Origin: CAZLLE01 sp964560425 | Lineage (GTDB): Bacteria > Campylobacterota > Campylobacteria > Campylobacterales > QNZT01 | Direction: 5' to 3' | Length of the DNA: 35,499 bases | Assembly: GCA_964560425.1 (NCBI GenBank) | Contig: CAZLLE010000042.1 | Coordinates: 1 to 35,499, forward strand | Shown: positions 14,305 through 21,845 of the stretch, piece by piece | How the letters are laid out: each line of letters begins with the position of its first letter | How positions within the stretch are numbered: the first letter of the stretch is position 1 | The notes under the pieces: model-generated | What the model saw: the letters and a program-made list of their open reading frames with translations, nothing else | Database searches by the model: none | Told to the model about the DNA's origin: nothing | Made by a program: the position numbers and the translations under genes

Positions 14305-16035
14305 TTGAAATACCTAATAGATTTTCTAGAAAATAAAAATATTAAAAAAACAAAGATTTTTTCTCAACTCAAATGTAGCGAGGAAGAGGCAACTATTTTG
14401 CGTTATCTTGTGGATCGTCATGTAAAAGGAGAAGCTGAAAATTCAGTTTTTGCAATATTGAATGAACTATTTTCGTTTGATAATTACCAACATATAGAGA
14501 AGTTACCATTTATGAAAAACTTACTTGATTTAGGATGGATTGTTCAGAGTAATTTTATGCAAAATAGTTTTAGTGAGCTTTCTCATCTTGAGATTATTAA
14601 TAGTACTATTGGATTGAGTCCTGCATGTTTAAAACTTCTTGAAAATGGTACTTTAGATGTAGATTTGCCAGAAAATATTGCATATAATGATAATTTGGAG
14701 TATCTCAAAGATCAGTTTTCACGGGTCGAGTTGTGTCAAAAGATTAGTGTTTTAAGACATAATAATGCCAATAAATCACTAAATATTAATCGATTACAAA
14801 AAAGATTAAAACTTTTGGAAGAGAGAATAGATGAGCGTTTGAGTAAAAGTGAAACAGAATTATCTTTAGAACACTTTTTTGAGGAGTACAAGTTAAATGA
14901 TAAAGAGCAACTTATCTTTATATCCCTTCTCAAAGAGGAGTATTCAGGAGATGTAGAGAGTCTTAGAGAGATGGGTAATTTGATAAATCTAATTAGCGAT
15001 AATGATTATGATAAGATCAAAAATAGAGCACTTTTAGATGAAGGTTCTACTTTGATTGATAAAGAGATTATTGATTATGATGAGATGTTGACAAATTTTG
15101 CAGGTGTGACTAGAAGCTATTTTATAAATGAGGAGTTTCTATATCGTATTATGCACCCGCATAAAAGACAAAGAGTAGAGAAGGTAAAGATAGAGACATT
15201 AGTTCAAGAACAGGAGATTTTTGAATTAGTAAAGCCAAAAACTAATCTTGAAGATGTTGTATTAAATCCAAAAACTAGAGAGGTTCTTGATACCCTTTTA
15301 AAACAGATGGATAAAAATGTATTAAAACTTCTAAAGGAGTGGGGTATTAAAGATAAGAGAAGAGGTATTGATGCAAGATTAATCTTTTATGGACCTCCTG
15401 GTACAGGAAAAACAATGACAGCTCTATCTTTGTCCAAATCTCTTAAAAGAACGGCTCTTATGTTTGATTGTTCAAAAATTCTCTCTATGTATGTGGGTGA
15501 GAGTGAAAAAAATGTGCGTAAAATTTTTGATAGTTATAAAGAGTTGGCAAAAAAGACAAAAAGTGAACCAATATTAATATTAAATGAGGCAGATCAATTT
15601 CTCTCTTCTCGTACAACTTCTAGTAGTGGTTCTGATAAAATGCACAATCAGATGCAAAATATATTTTTGGAACAGATAGAAAATTTTGAAGGTATTTTGA
15701 TTGCTACAACAAATCTATTAGAGACAATTGATCCTGCATTTTCTAGGAGGTTTGATTATAAAATAGAGTTTAGTAAACCAACTTTGAGTGAGCGTAAACT
15801 ATTGTGGCAAAATATGCTTCCATCAACCGCAGATTATGATAAGAATTTTTCTATAGATGATCTTGCTACATTTGATCTTACGGGTGGACAGATAAAGGTT
15901 ATTATCAAAAATAGTGCATTGAGTGTAGCTATTAAAGATGAACCAATCTTTACAAACAGTGATTTTATAACTGCTATTGAGAGAGAAAAAAAAGGTGCCT
16001 TTGGTGAATCAAAAACTATGGGATTTGTCTCATGA
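14305..16035 (+). CDS. AAA family ATPase with helical N-terminal region
   Basis: A 576-residue cytoplasmic protein. Residues 1-300 are mostly helical and not recognised. The AAA module is about 310-560: Walker A GPPGTGKT at 363-370, Walker B LILNEADQF with Asn427 in place of the usual Asp of DEAD, sensor-1 TTN at 468-470 and arginine finger RRFD at 481-484. The NEAD form is, as far as I remember, the norm in a subgroup of SpoVK/26S-regulatory-like bacterial ATPases, so activity is plausible. AAA proteins of this type remodel protein complexes; the client is unknown. The start is TTG with TTAAGG 8 nt upstream; no ATG nearby would keep the N-terminus. A dehydrogenase gene follows closely on the same strand. 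Confidence 0.85.
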   Translation: MKYLIDFLENKNIKKTKIFSQLKCSEEEATILRYLVDRHVKGEAENSVFAILNELFSFDNYQHIEKLPFMKNLLDLGWIVQSNFMQNSFSELSHLEIINSTIGLSPACLKLLENGTLDVDLPENIAYNDNLEYLKDQFSRVELCQKISVLRHNNANKSLNINRLQKRLKLLEERIDERLSKSETELSLEHFFEEYKLNDKEQLIFISLLKEEYSGDVESLREMGNLINLISDNDYDKIKNRALLDEGSTLIDKEIIDYDEMLTNFAGVTRSYFINEEFLYRIMHPHKRQRVEKVKIETLVQEQEIFELVKPKTNLEDVVLNPKTREVLDTLLKQMDKNVLKLLKEWGIKDKRRGIDARLIFYGPPGTGKTMTALSLSKSLKRTALMFDCSKILSMYVGESEKNVRKIFDSYKELAKKTKSEPILILNEADQFLSSRTTSSSGSDKMHNQMQNIFLEQIENFEGILIATTNLLETIDPAFSRRFDYKIEFSKPTLSERKLLWQNMLPSTADYDKNFSIDDLATFDLTGGQIKVIIKNSALSVAIKDEPIFTNSDFITAIEREKKGAFGESKTMGFVS

Positions 16036-16058
16036 TATAAAAAATTAAGGTTGATATT

Positions 16059-16865
16059 ATCAAAAAGGTTATTTTAATTACAGGTTCTAGTTCAGGAATG
16101 GGACGAGCTACTACACTTTTTTTGGCAAAACAAGGCTTTATTGTATATGCAGGGAGCAGGAGTCCTCAAAAATTAGTGGATATAGATCATAAAAATATAT
16201 ATCCTATAGAGTTAGATATTAGAGATTTTGATAATATTAAACAAGCAATATCTAAGATAGGTCGGATAGATATTTTGATAAATAATGCTGGTTATGGTTT
16301 GGTCTCTAGTGTTGAAGAGGTAGATGAAGTTCAAATGCAAGAGCAGTTTAATATTAATGTTTTTGGTCTTTTAAGAGTCTCTAAAGCTGTAATTCCTATT
16401 ATGAGAGAACAAAAGAGTGGAATGATTATAAATATTAGCTCCTTTCTTGGTAAAATTGGATTACCTCTTTTTACCTTTTATAATGCGAGTAAATATGCTG
16501 TTGAGGGGATAACAGATTCTCTTAGATATGAGTTGAGAGATTTTAATATTAAAGTCCACTCTATTATGCCGGGATTTTTTGATACAAACTTTGCAAGAGA
16601 TAATTTGGTCATAAATAGAAAAATTTTCGATCAAACATCGCCATACTCTAAAATAGCATCTACACTAATACCCACTATTGCAGATGAGATAAATTATGGA
16701 AATAATGCCAATGAAGTTGCAGAGTTGATTTTTGAAATTATTAGTAGTGAAAAATTTCCTGCTAGAGTAACTGCTGGTGAAAAGGCTAGTAAATTTATCC
16801 CAATGAAAAAAGAGTTAAGTGATGAAGATTTTGAGAGAAGAGTGAGAGAGTATTATAATCTGTAA
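16059..16865 (+). CDS. Short-chain dehydrogenase/reductase, apparent ATC (or ATT) start
   Basis: A classical SDR, NAD(P)-dependent. The cofactor motif TGSSSGMG is followed by LDIRDF, the NNAG motif (ILINNAGYG), the catalytic Ser in INISSFLG and the YNASK catalytic Tyr-Lys. The first in-frame ATG (16098) falls inside the glycine motif and would delete the first beta strand. The frame is open back to a stop at 16038-16040 and holds no ATG, GTG or TTG before 16098. With ATC at 16059, 8 nt after TTAAGG, the product begins MKKVILITG, a textbook SDR start of 268 residues. ATT at 16056 is the alternative. The gene could instead be damaged at its start. Substrate unknown. Its stop overlaps the next ATG (TAATG). 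Confidence 0.82.
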   Translation: MKKVILITGSSSGMGRATTLFLAKQGFIVYAGSRSPQKLVDIDHKNIYPIELDIRDFDNIKQAISKIGRIDILINNAGYGLVSSVEEVDEVQMQEQFNINVFGLLRVSKAVIPIMREQKSGMIINISSFLGKIGLPLFTFYNASKYAVEGITDSLRYELRDFNIKVHSIMPGFFDTNFARDNLVINRKIFDQTSPYSKIASTLIPTIADEINYGNNANEVAELIFEIISSEKFPARVTAGEKASKFIPMKKELSDEDFERRVREYYNL

Positions 16866-17281
16866 TGTATAGTTTTTTTTTCAATATTATAAATCAAGGT
16901 TATAAAACTACCAAAGTATATACTAAAGATAGAGACTATATTACAAGGGTTGATATATCCAACGGATTAGTATTCTTTGATATATTATTAACCAATCATG
17001 AAGAGATAATTTACCAAATTAACAATCTCGATAGAATGGTTGTTATATCTGTAGTAAAGAGTGGTATATTTCAAATTATAGATAATAGATCAAAAAAAGT
17101 ATATTACTCAAAAAGAGATAGCAGTGATATATATTGTTCTGCAAGACAAGATTTTGAACTTATTTTGAAAAAGTCAAATAAAACAGATATCTTTATCCTT
17201 TTTATAGCAGATTTTTTTTTCAAAAGATATCTTAGTCTAAATAAAAATGAACCTATTGATTTTTTATACGATAAAATCTAA
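16865..17281 (+). CDS. AraC-type sensor-domain-like protein, cut by an in-frame stop
   Basis: A 138-residue product that overlaps the SDR stop codon (TAATG), so translation is probably coupled. Its sequence (NGLVFFDILLTNHEE, SARQDFELILKKSN, FILFIADFFFKRYLSLNKNEPIDFLY) resembles, from memory, the N-terminal effector domain of AraC-family regulators that often neighbour SDR genes in Sulfurimonas and Sulfurovum relatives. The frame ends YDKI-TAA (17279-17281) and then continues without a frame change as DELSLELINSQPTDALT, which also looks like part of that domain. The stop therefore seems to interrupt one older gene. No helix-turn-helix follows; pentapeptide repeats do. The AraC relation is moderately sure, and the broken state is an inference. 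Confidence 0.55.
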   Translation: MYSFFFNIINQGYKTTKVYTKDRDYITRVDISNGLVFFDILLTNHEEIIYQINNLDRMVVISVVKSGIFQIIDNRSKKVYYSKRDSSDIYCSARQDFELILKKSNKTDIFILFIADFFFKRYLSLNKNEPIDFLYDKI

Positions 17282-17299
17282 GATGAGTTATCTCTTGAA

Positions 17300-17617
17300 T
17301 TGATAAATTCTCAGCCCACAGATGCATTAACAATATATCTTATAGATAAAATTATTAGTATAAAAGATCTTAAAAATGCCAATTTGACAAACTGTAATTT
17401 TTTTGGAGCTAATTTGAGTGGTTCTAATCTCACAGGAGCAAAAATTCGAGGGGTAAATTTTACCTCTACTGATTTGAGCTTTGCCACTCTTAGTTACCTT
17501 AATTTTCAAGGTATAGATTTGATTGAGACTAAATTGGAGAGTGCAAATTTTGTATATGCAACTTGGAGAAATGGTAAAGTTTGTATTAAAGGTTCTATTG
17601 GAAAGTGTATTTATTAA
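17300..17617 (+). CDS. Pentapeptide-repeat protein, probably the 3' part of a split reading frame
   Basis: About 105 residues from a TTG at 17300, but the frame is open from 17282 and is the same frame as the preceding gene. The first 24 residues (INSQPTDALTIYLIDKI...) look like the end of the AraC-type domain. Then about ten A(N/D)LxX-type pentapeptides follow (LKNANLTNCNFFGANLSGSN, TGAKIRG, DLSFATLSYL), forming a right-handed quadrilateral beta-helix. The tail ATWRNGKVCIKGSIGKC is a known ending of such proteins. No ribosome site fits the TTG. Either a separate poorly translated protein, the readthrough product of the upstream gene, or a pseudogene part. Confidence 0.55.
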   Translation: MINSQPTDALTIYLIDKIISIKDLKNANLTNCNFFGANLSGSNLTGAKIRGVNFTSTDLSFATLSYLNFQGIDLIETKLESANFVYATWRNGKVCIKGSIGKCIY

Positions 17618-17644
17618 ACAGAAGAAGATACTTCTTCTGTTTAA
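17614..17644. terminator. Strong bidirectional terminator between pentapeptide and petC genes
   Basis: Perfect 14-bp inverted repeat TTAAACAGAAGAAG / CTTCTTCTGTTTAA with the 3-nt loop ATA. It begins within the stop codon of the pentapeptide gene and lies just beyond the 3' end of petC. Confidence 0.85.
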
Positions 17645-17666
17645 TATTTGGTAGTTAGATTAGAGC

Positions 17667-18605
17667 TTAGTGCAAATCTTTCCACATTGACTTTTTCCAT
17701 AAGAAAGCCAATACTGAGAATACAACAAAGAATAACATAACTTTCCAGCCTAATGATTCACGAGCAGGTTTGCTTGGATCACCAACTTCGCTTAAATATG
17801 CTTCAACTTTTTCATATCCTTCTGCTGTTAGACCAACTCTAGGCATAGAAGTACCTGGAAGTTGAGCTTGAGGATCTTCTACAAAAGTTTTTAAGAAATG
17901 TTCCCCTCTTGCTCTAATGATAATAGATAAATCAGGAGGTAATTTACCCATATATGCTTTTAGACTATCTTGGTACTCAAGTACTTTTACTTTATATCCT
18001 AAAGTATCTTTTTCATATTTGAATTTAGGAGTATCTCCAAGTTGTGTCCATTTTGAATAACGCATAGCATGACATCTACCACAAGCGTCTACAAATGCCT
18101 CTTTATTTGAGATCTCTTTTGGTGCAATAGACTTTAGATATGCAACCATATCAGCAATCTCTTGATCCATATCTCCACCAGCTCCAAAGAAGCTACTCAT
18201 TGGATGAGTTCTTCCACTATCTGCTTCAAATTTATGCTCTACATTTAGTGCATGTGCTGGGTTTTTGATAAGTGCTGCCAAAAACTTTTCATCATAAAGT
18301 GCACCAGCTGTACTAAGATCAGGTGGATTTACACCATAACTAGCTGCTGCTGTAGATGCATCCATTGGTGCAGGCATACCCGCAGCTTTAATACCATGAC
18401 AGCCCGTACATGCACCAGCTCCCATTATAAGCTCTTTACCTTTTGCAGCATCACCACTTTTTCCGCTAGCTTTTAACTCTTTATATGTAAATCCCTCGCC
18501 TTCTACATGTTTATGCATTTCGCCATGTGCAAATGGTTCAACACCCCAATATGTTAAAAGTGTAAAGAAGATAACAACTGCCAATATTTTTAATTCTTTA
18601 TTCAT
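17667..18605 (-). CDS. petC: Cytochrome bc1 complex, diheme cytochrome c subunit
   Basis: A 312-residue subunit that takes electrons from the Rieske protein to periplasmic cytochrome c. N-terminal membrane segment about 6-22, first heme site CTGCH at 66-70, second heme site CGRCH at 175-179, and a C-terminal membrane anchor about 288-305 (VMLFFVVFSVLAFLWKK). A diheme c subunit in place of monoheme cytochrome c1 is characteristic of the epsilonproteobacterial bc1 complex. Third gene of the petABC operon, 9 nt after petB on the minus strand, and last before a strong terminator. Confidence 0.93.
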   Translation of the reverse strand: MNKELKILAVVIFFTLLTYWGVEPFAHGEMHKHVEGEGFTYKELKASGKSGDAAKGKELIMGAGACTGCHGIKAAGMPAPMDASTAAASYGVNPPDLSTAGALYDEKFLAALIKNPAHALNVEHKFEADSGRTHPMSSFFGAGGDMDQEIADMVAYLKSIAPKEISNKEAFVDACGRCHAMRYSKWTQLGDTPKFKYEKDTLGYKVKVLEYQDSLKAYMGKLPPDLSIIIRARGEHFLKTFVEDPQAQLPGTSMPRVGLTAEGYEKVEAYLSEVGDPSKPARESLGWKVMLFFVVFSVLAFLWKKSMWKDLH

Positions 18606-18614
18606 CTGAGCCTC

Positions 18615-19829
18615 CTACTTTTTTTTCTCAAGCATTGTAATAATTGGTAGCAGTACCCACAACGCAAAAAATACAATAGCAGCATATAGTCCAATTGTAT
18701 TCCAAGCTCCTTGAGGAGGTAATTTACCCATCACAGTTAATACAATCATATCAAGCAACATAATCCAAAACCAGATACCAAATAGTCCTCTACGACTTGC
18801 AGGAGCAACATTTGGACTTCTATCTAAGAAAGGAAGTAAGAAGAAGATTACTTGTGCAATAGCAAATGCAACTAGACCTGGATCTTTAGGGAATGGTCTT
18901 AAAATCTCATAACTCCACAAGAAATACCACTCAGGATAGATATGTGCAGGTGTTTTTAGACCATCTGCTGGATCAAAGTTTACAGGATCCATTGCAAAAT
19001 CAAAGTGATAAAATACTAGGTAGAAGAAGAATATTAAAAATACTCCCATTACAAATACATCTTTACTTAAAAAGACTGGTTGGAAAGGAATTACTTTTGA
19101 CTCAGCTTTTTTACCCTCTTTATAAAGTCTTGCAGACTCATCAAAGTCAAACTCTTCACCATCTTGATTATTTACATGTGGAATTCTTAATGATGCAAAG
19201 TGGAAAACAATTACTCCAATAATTGCTAATGGTAAAAGAAGAACATGAAGCATAAAGAATCTTGTCAAGAACGCATCACCAGGTACATAATCACCTCTGA
19301 TCCACTCAACAACACCATTAAGTTCTAAACTTCCCGCACTAAATAAGTTTGTAATAACCATACCAGCCCAGTAACTCATTTGTCCCCATGGAAGCATATA
19401 ACCACTAAATGCCTCAGCACTAAATGTTACAAATAGAAGCATACCAGAGATCCAGATTAATTCACGACCTTTTTTGTATGAACCATAATAGATACCTGTA
19501 AACATGTGAATATAGATAACTAAAAAGACAACAGATGCCGCAACACCATGAACATGTCTCCACAACCATCCATACCCTACTTCACTCATAATAGTATAGT
19601 TTACACTATCAAATGCTAAGTTAACATCAGGCTTGTAATACATAAGTAGAAAAATTCCTGAAATTAGTAGAATTCCAAAAAGCATTGCCAAAATCATACC
19701 CATTGCCCACAAAAAGTTAATATTTTTTGGGATCCAGTATTCATAAGCCAATACTTTTTTAACTGTCGTTATAGCGAGTCTCTGGTCTAGCCACTCACCG
19801 ATCGATTTTGCTTTTTCAAAATGTGCCAT
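18615..19829 (-). CDS. petB: Cytochrome b subunit of the bc1 complex
   Basis: A 404-residue polytopic protein carrying the two b hemes and the quinol-oxidising and quinone-reducing sites. Visible are the heme-ligand helices (WRHVHGVAASVVFLVIYIHM and LHVLLLPLAIIGVIVFHF), the Qo-site motif PEWY (HIYPEWYFLWSYEILR) and further membrane helices to the end (TIGLYAAIVFFALWVLLPII). The length is about right for a cytochrome b with all eight helices. The gene sits 10 nt after petA and 9 nt before petC. It acts in respiration, feeding electrons to cbb3-type oxidase in these bacteria. Confidence 0.95.
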   Translation of the reverse strand: MAHFEKAKSIGEWLDQRLAITTVKKVLAYEYWIPKNINFLWAMGMILAMLFGILLISGIFLLMYYKPDVNLAFDSVNYTIMSEVGYGWLWRHVHGVAASVVFLVIYIHMFTGIYYGSYKKGRELIWISGMLLFVTFSAEAFSGYMLPWGQMSYWAGMVITNLFSAGSLELNGVVEWIRGDYVPGDAFLTRFFMLHVLLLPLAIIGVIVFHFASLRIPHVNNQDGEEFDFDESARLYKEGKKAESKVIPFQPVFLSKDVFVMGVFLIFFFYLVFYHFDFAMDPVNFDPADGLKTPAHIYPEWYFLWSYEILRPFPKDPGLVAFAIAQVIFFLLPFLDRSPNVAPASRRGLFGIWFWIMLLDMIVLTVMGKLPPQGAWNTIGLYAAIVFFALWVLLPIITMLEKKK

Positions 19830-19839
19830 ATTCCCTCCT

Positions 19840-20349
19840 TTATGCGGTTAGCCCAGCGGCTTTCATTTTTTTGAACTCTTCACCCTCTTCACCAAGAACT
19901 AGCGTTGTACCATCAAGTTTAAATGGTGGCATCTCAAGAGGTTTTACAGGTGGTGCTTTTGTAGCTATACCACTAGAGTCAAATTGTCCACCATGACATG
20001 CACAGATAAAACCATGTTTTTTAGGGTAATATGCAGGAATACATCCTAGATGCGTACAAAGTCCAATTGATATATGAAATCTTGCATCACCAACAACAAC
20101 ATCTCTATCATTCTTCTCCATATCGGCGGTTTTTTTAAGAATAAAGATTGGTTTCCCTCTCCATTTCTCAACATTTAGCACATTATCTTGTGCACTCGAT
20201 AGATCTACAGTTGTAAAACCTGCTGCTTTTACGCTTGGAAGTGGATCCCAAGAACGCTTCATAGCACCTAGTGCAGCAATACCACCAAGAGCAGTAAATC
20301 CACCTAGAGCCATGCCAAGAAAATCTCTTCTCTTCTTTTCGACAGCCAT
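19840..20349 (-). CDS. petA: Rieske [2Fe-2S] subunit of the bc1 complex
   Basis: A 169-residue protein with a twin-arginine (Tat) signal-anchor (KKRRDFLGMALGGFTALGGI), consistent with export of the folded Fe-S protein. The cluster is bound by CTHLGC and CACHGG, the two-Cys/two-His Rieske motif. The ATG at 20347-20349 is chosen because AAAGGAG stands 5 nt upstream; a GTG two codons earlier overlaps that site. First gene of petABC; a TATAAT -10 lies at 20382-20387 on this strand. The tatA gene elsewhere in the window belongs to the machinery that would export this subunit. Confidence 0.95.
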   Translation of the reverse strand: MAVEKKRRDFLGMALGGFTALGGIAALGAMKRSWDPLPSVKAAGFTTVDLSSAQDNVLNVEKWRGKPIFILKKTADMEKNDRDVVVGDARFHISIGLCTHLGCIPAYYPKKHGFICACHGGQFDSSGIATKAPPVKPLEMPPFKLDGTTLVLGEEGEEFKKMKAAGLTA

Positions 20350-20381
20350 AAGCACTCCTTTAAAAAAATTTTTAACTTTAA

Positions 20382-20387
20382 ATTATA
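20382..20387 (-). promoter_or_regulatory. Candidate -10 element of petABC
   Basis: TATAAT on the minus strand, about 33 nt before the petA ATG, followed by an A/T-rich leader and the AAAGGAG ribosome site. Confidence 0.5.
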
Positions 20388-20484
20388 ACTTTTTTGGGTT
20401 TAGAATGTATTGATATATATTAAAAATCTTTATAAAAATAAAGCTTTTTACACATCTCTACCAATAAAAGTTAGGTAATTCAGA

Positions 20485-20490
20485 TATAAT
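20485..20490 (+). promoter_or_regulatory. -10 element placed to give a leaderless riboflavin synthase mRNA
   Basis: TATAAT ends 6 nt before the ATG of the riboflavin synthase gene at 20497. Normal -10 to start-site spacing puts transcription at or beside the A of the ATG. No ribosome site is present between 20470 and the ATG. Confidence 0.5.
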
Positions 20491-20496
20491 ATCGTC

Positions 20497-21105
20497 ATGT
20501 TTACAGGATTAATTAGAGAATTGGCAAATGTTAAAAGTTTAAAGCAGGGTACTCTTATATTACAAGCAAAATATAAACCAAATATTGGTGATAGTATTGC
20601 TGTTAATGGTGCATGTTTGACTGTTGTGAAGCGTAGTGAAGGGGAGTTTAGCGTTGAGCTTTCTCCTGAAACAGAGAAATTGATTAGTATTAAAAATTTA
20701 AAAGGTAGAGTTCATATTGAACCAGCAATGCAAATAAATGATAGATTAGAGGGGCATATTGTACAAGGTCATGTTGATACAGTAGGAACTATTTCTAAAA
20801 TTGTGAATAATGGTAACTCTTTTGATTTTTTTGTCTCATGTGAAAGAAAATTTATCAAATTTATGATTCCAAAGGGGAGTGTTGCTATTGATGGTGTTAG
20901 TTTGACAATAAATGAAGTTTATGAAGATAGCTTTAGATTGACAATTATTCCACATACTATGAAAAATACACTTTTTGAATCATATCAAATTGGTAGAGAG
21001 GTAAATATTGAAACTGATATGTTTGCTAGATATATTTACAATATGTTTGGTAAAAAAGATGAAGTTAGTTGGGATAAGATAGACTCTATTATGGCATCAT
21101 ATTAA
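20497..21105 (+). CDS. ribE: Riboflavin synthase alpha subunit
   Basis: It converts two molecules of 6,7-dimethyl-8-ribityllumazine into riboflavin and a pyrimidinedione, the last step of riboflavin synthesis. The 202-residue protein shows the two internally homologous lumazine-binding barrels: MFTGLIRE with NGACLTV and VELSPET in the first half, GHIVQGHVDTVG and IDGVSLTINEV with LTIIPHTM in the second. The normal length is about 200. The MFTGLI start is family-typical, so ATG 20497 is certain even without a ribosome site. The TAATG overlap with pgeF implies coupled translation. Confidence 0.95.
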   Translation: MFTGLIRELANVKSLKQGTLILQAKYKPNIGDSIAVNGACLTVVKRSEGEFSVELSPETEKLISIKNLKGRVHIEPAMQINDRLEGHIVQGHVDTVGTISKIVNNGNSFDFFVSCERKFIKFMIPKGSVAIDGVSLTINEVYEDSFRLTIIPHTMKNTLFESYQIGREVNIETDMFARYIYNMFGKKDEVSWDKIDSIMASY

Positions 21106-21845
21106 TGGAGTTTAATGTTTTACGAGCATACTCTGATAGAGTAATGAATTATACAACTGATCGTTTTGGTGGAGTAAGTAAAGCCCCTTATGACTCTCTA
21201 AATATTGCTCTTCATGTAGGAGATAATCCAAAAGATGTCATTTCAAATCGTATTATTATTAGTGAAAAACTTAATTTTTTAGCTCAAAATATGATTTTTA
21301 TGGATCAAGTTCATAAAGATAATATTGTAAATATCTCAGATACAAGTCAAAATAAAATTCCCTCATGTGATGGTATTATTACAAATATCAAAAATATCCC
21401 TCTAATGGTTATGGTTGCAGATTGTATTCCTCTTACTTTTTTTGATCCCATTCAAAATGTAGCTGGTGTAGCTCATGCTGGTAGAAATGGTACATTTTTG
21501 GGAATTTCAACAAAAATGGTCAAAAATTTTGTAGATAATTATAACTCAAAAGTAGAGGATATTATTGTAGGAGTTGGAGTCTCTATACACTCATGTTGTT
21601 ATGAGGTGGGAGACTCTTTGGCTAATATTGCAATGAAAAGCTTTGGTGAAAAATATGTGACTCTAAGAGATGAAAAATATTTTTTGGATATACAAGCACT
21701 AAATGTTGATCAACTCGTAGAGAGAGGGGTTTTATTAAAAAATATAGAGATAAGTCCTATATGCTCATGTTGTAACTCAAACTACTTCTCTTATAGAAGA
21801 GAGGGAGTTACTGGACGGTTTGGTTCCTTTTTGATGTTAATTTAA
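21105..21845 (+). CDS. pgeF: Peptidoglycan editing factor PgeF (YfiH/laccase-domain family)
   Basis: A 246-residue protein of the DUF152/multicopper-polyphenol-oxidase-like family. In E. coli YfiH/PgeF removes wrongly incorporated serine from peptidoglycan precursors; members in other organisms act on purine nucleosides. Visible family landmarks are CDGIITN, MVMVADCIPL with the metal-site Cys, AHAGRNGTFLGI with the metal-site His, and the C-terminal ICSCCNSNYFSYRREG. The ATG overlaps the riboflavin synthase stop. The last 9 bp overlap the convergent EAL-protein gene. Confidence 0.88.
   Translation: MEFNVLRAYSDRVMNYTTDRFGGVSKAPYDSLNIALHVGDNPKDVISNRIIISEKLNFLAQNMIFMDQVHKDNIVNISDTSQNKIPSCDGIITNIKNIPLMVMVADCIPLTFFDPIQNVAGVAHAGRNGTFLGISTKMVKNFVDNYNSKVEDIIVGVGVSIHSCCYEVGDSLANIAMKSFGEKYVTLRDEKYFLDIQALNVDQLVERGVLLKNIEISPICSCCNSNYFSYRREGVTGRFGSFLMLI

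Noticed and set aside
16051..16077. TTG at 16051 as start of the dehydrogenase
   Set aside because: It is in another frame and meets a stop after eight codons; it would need a frameshift.
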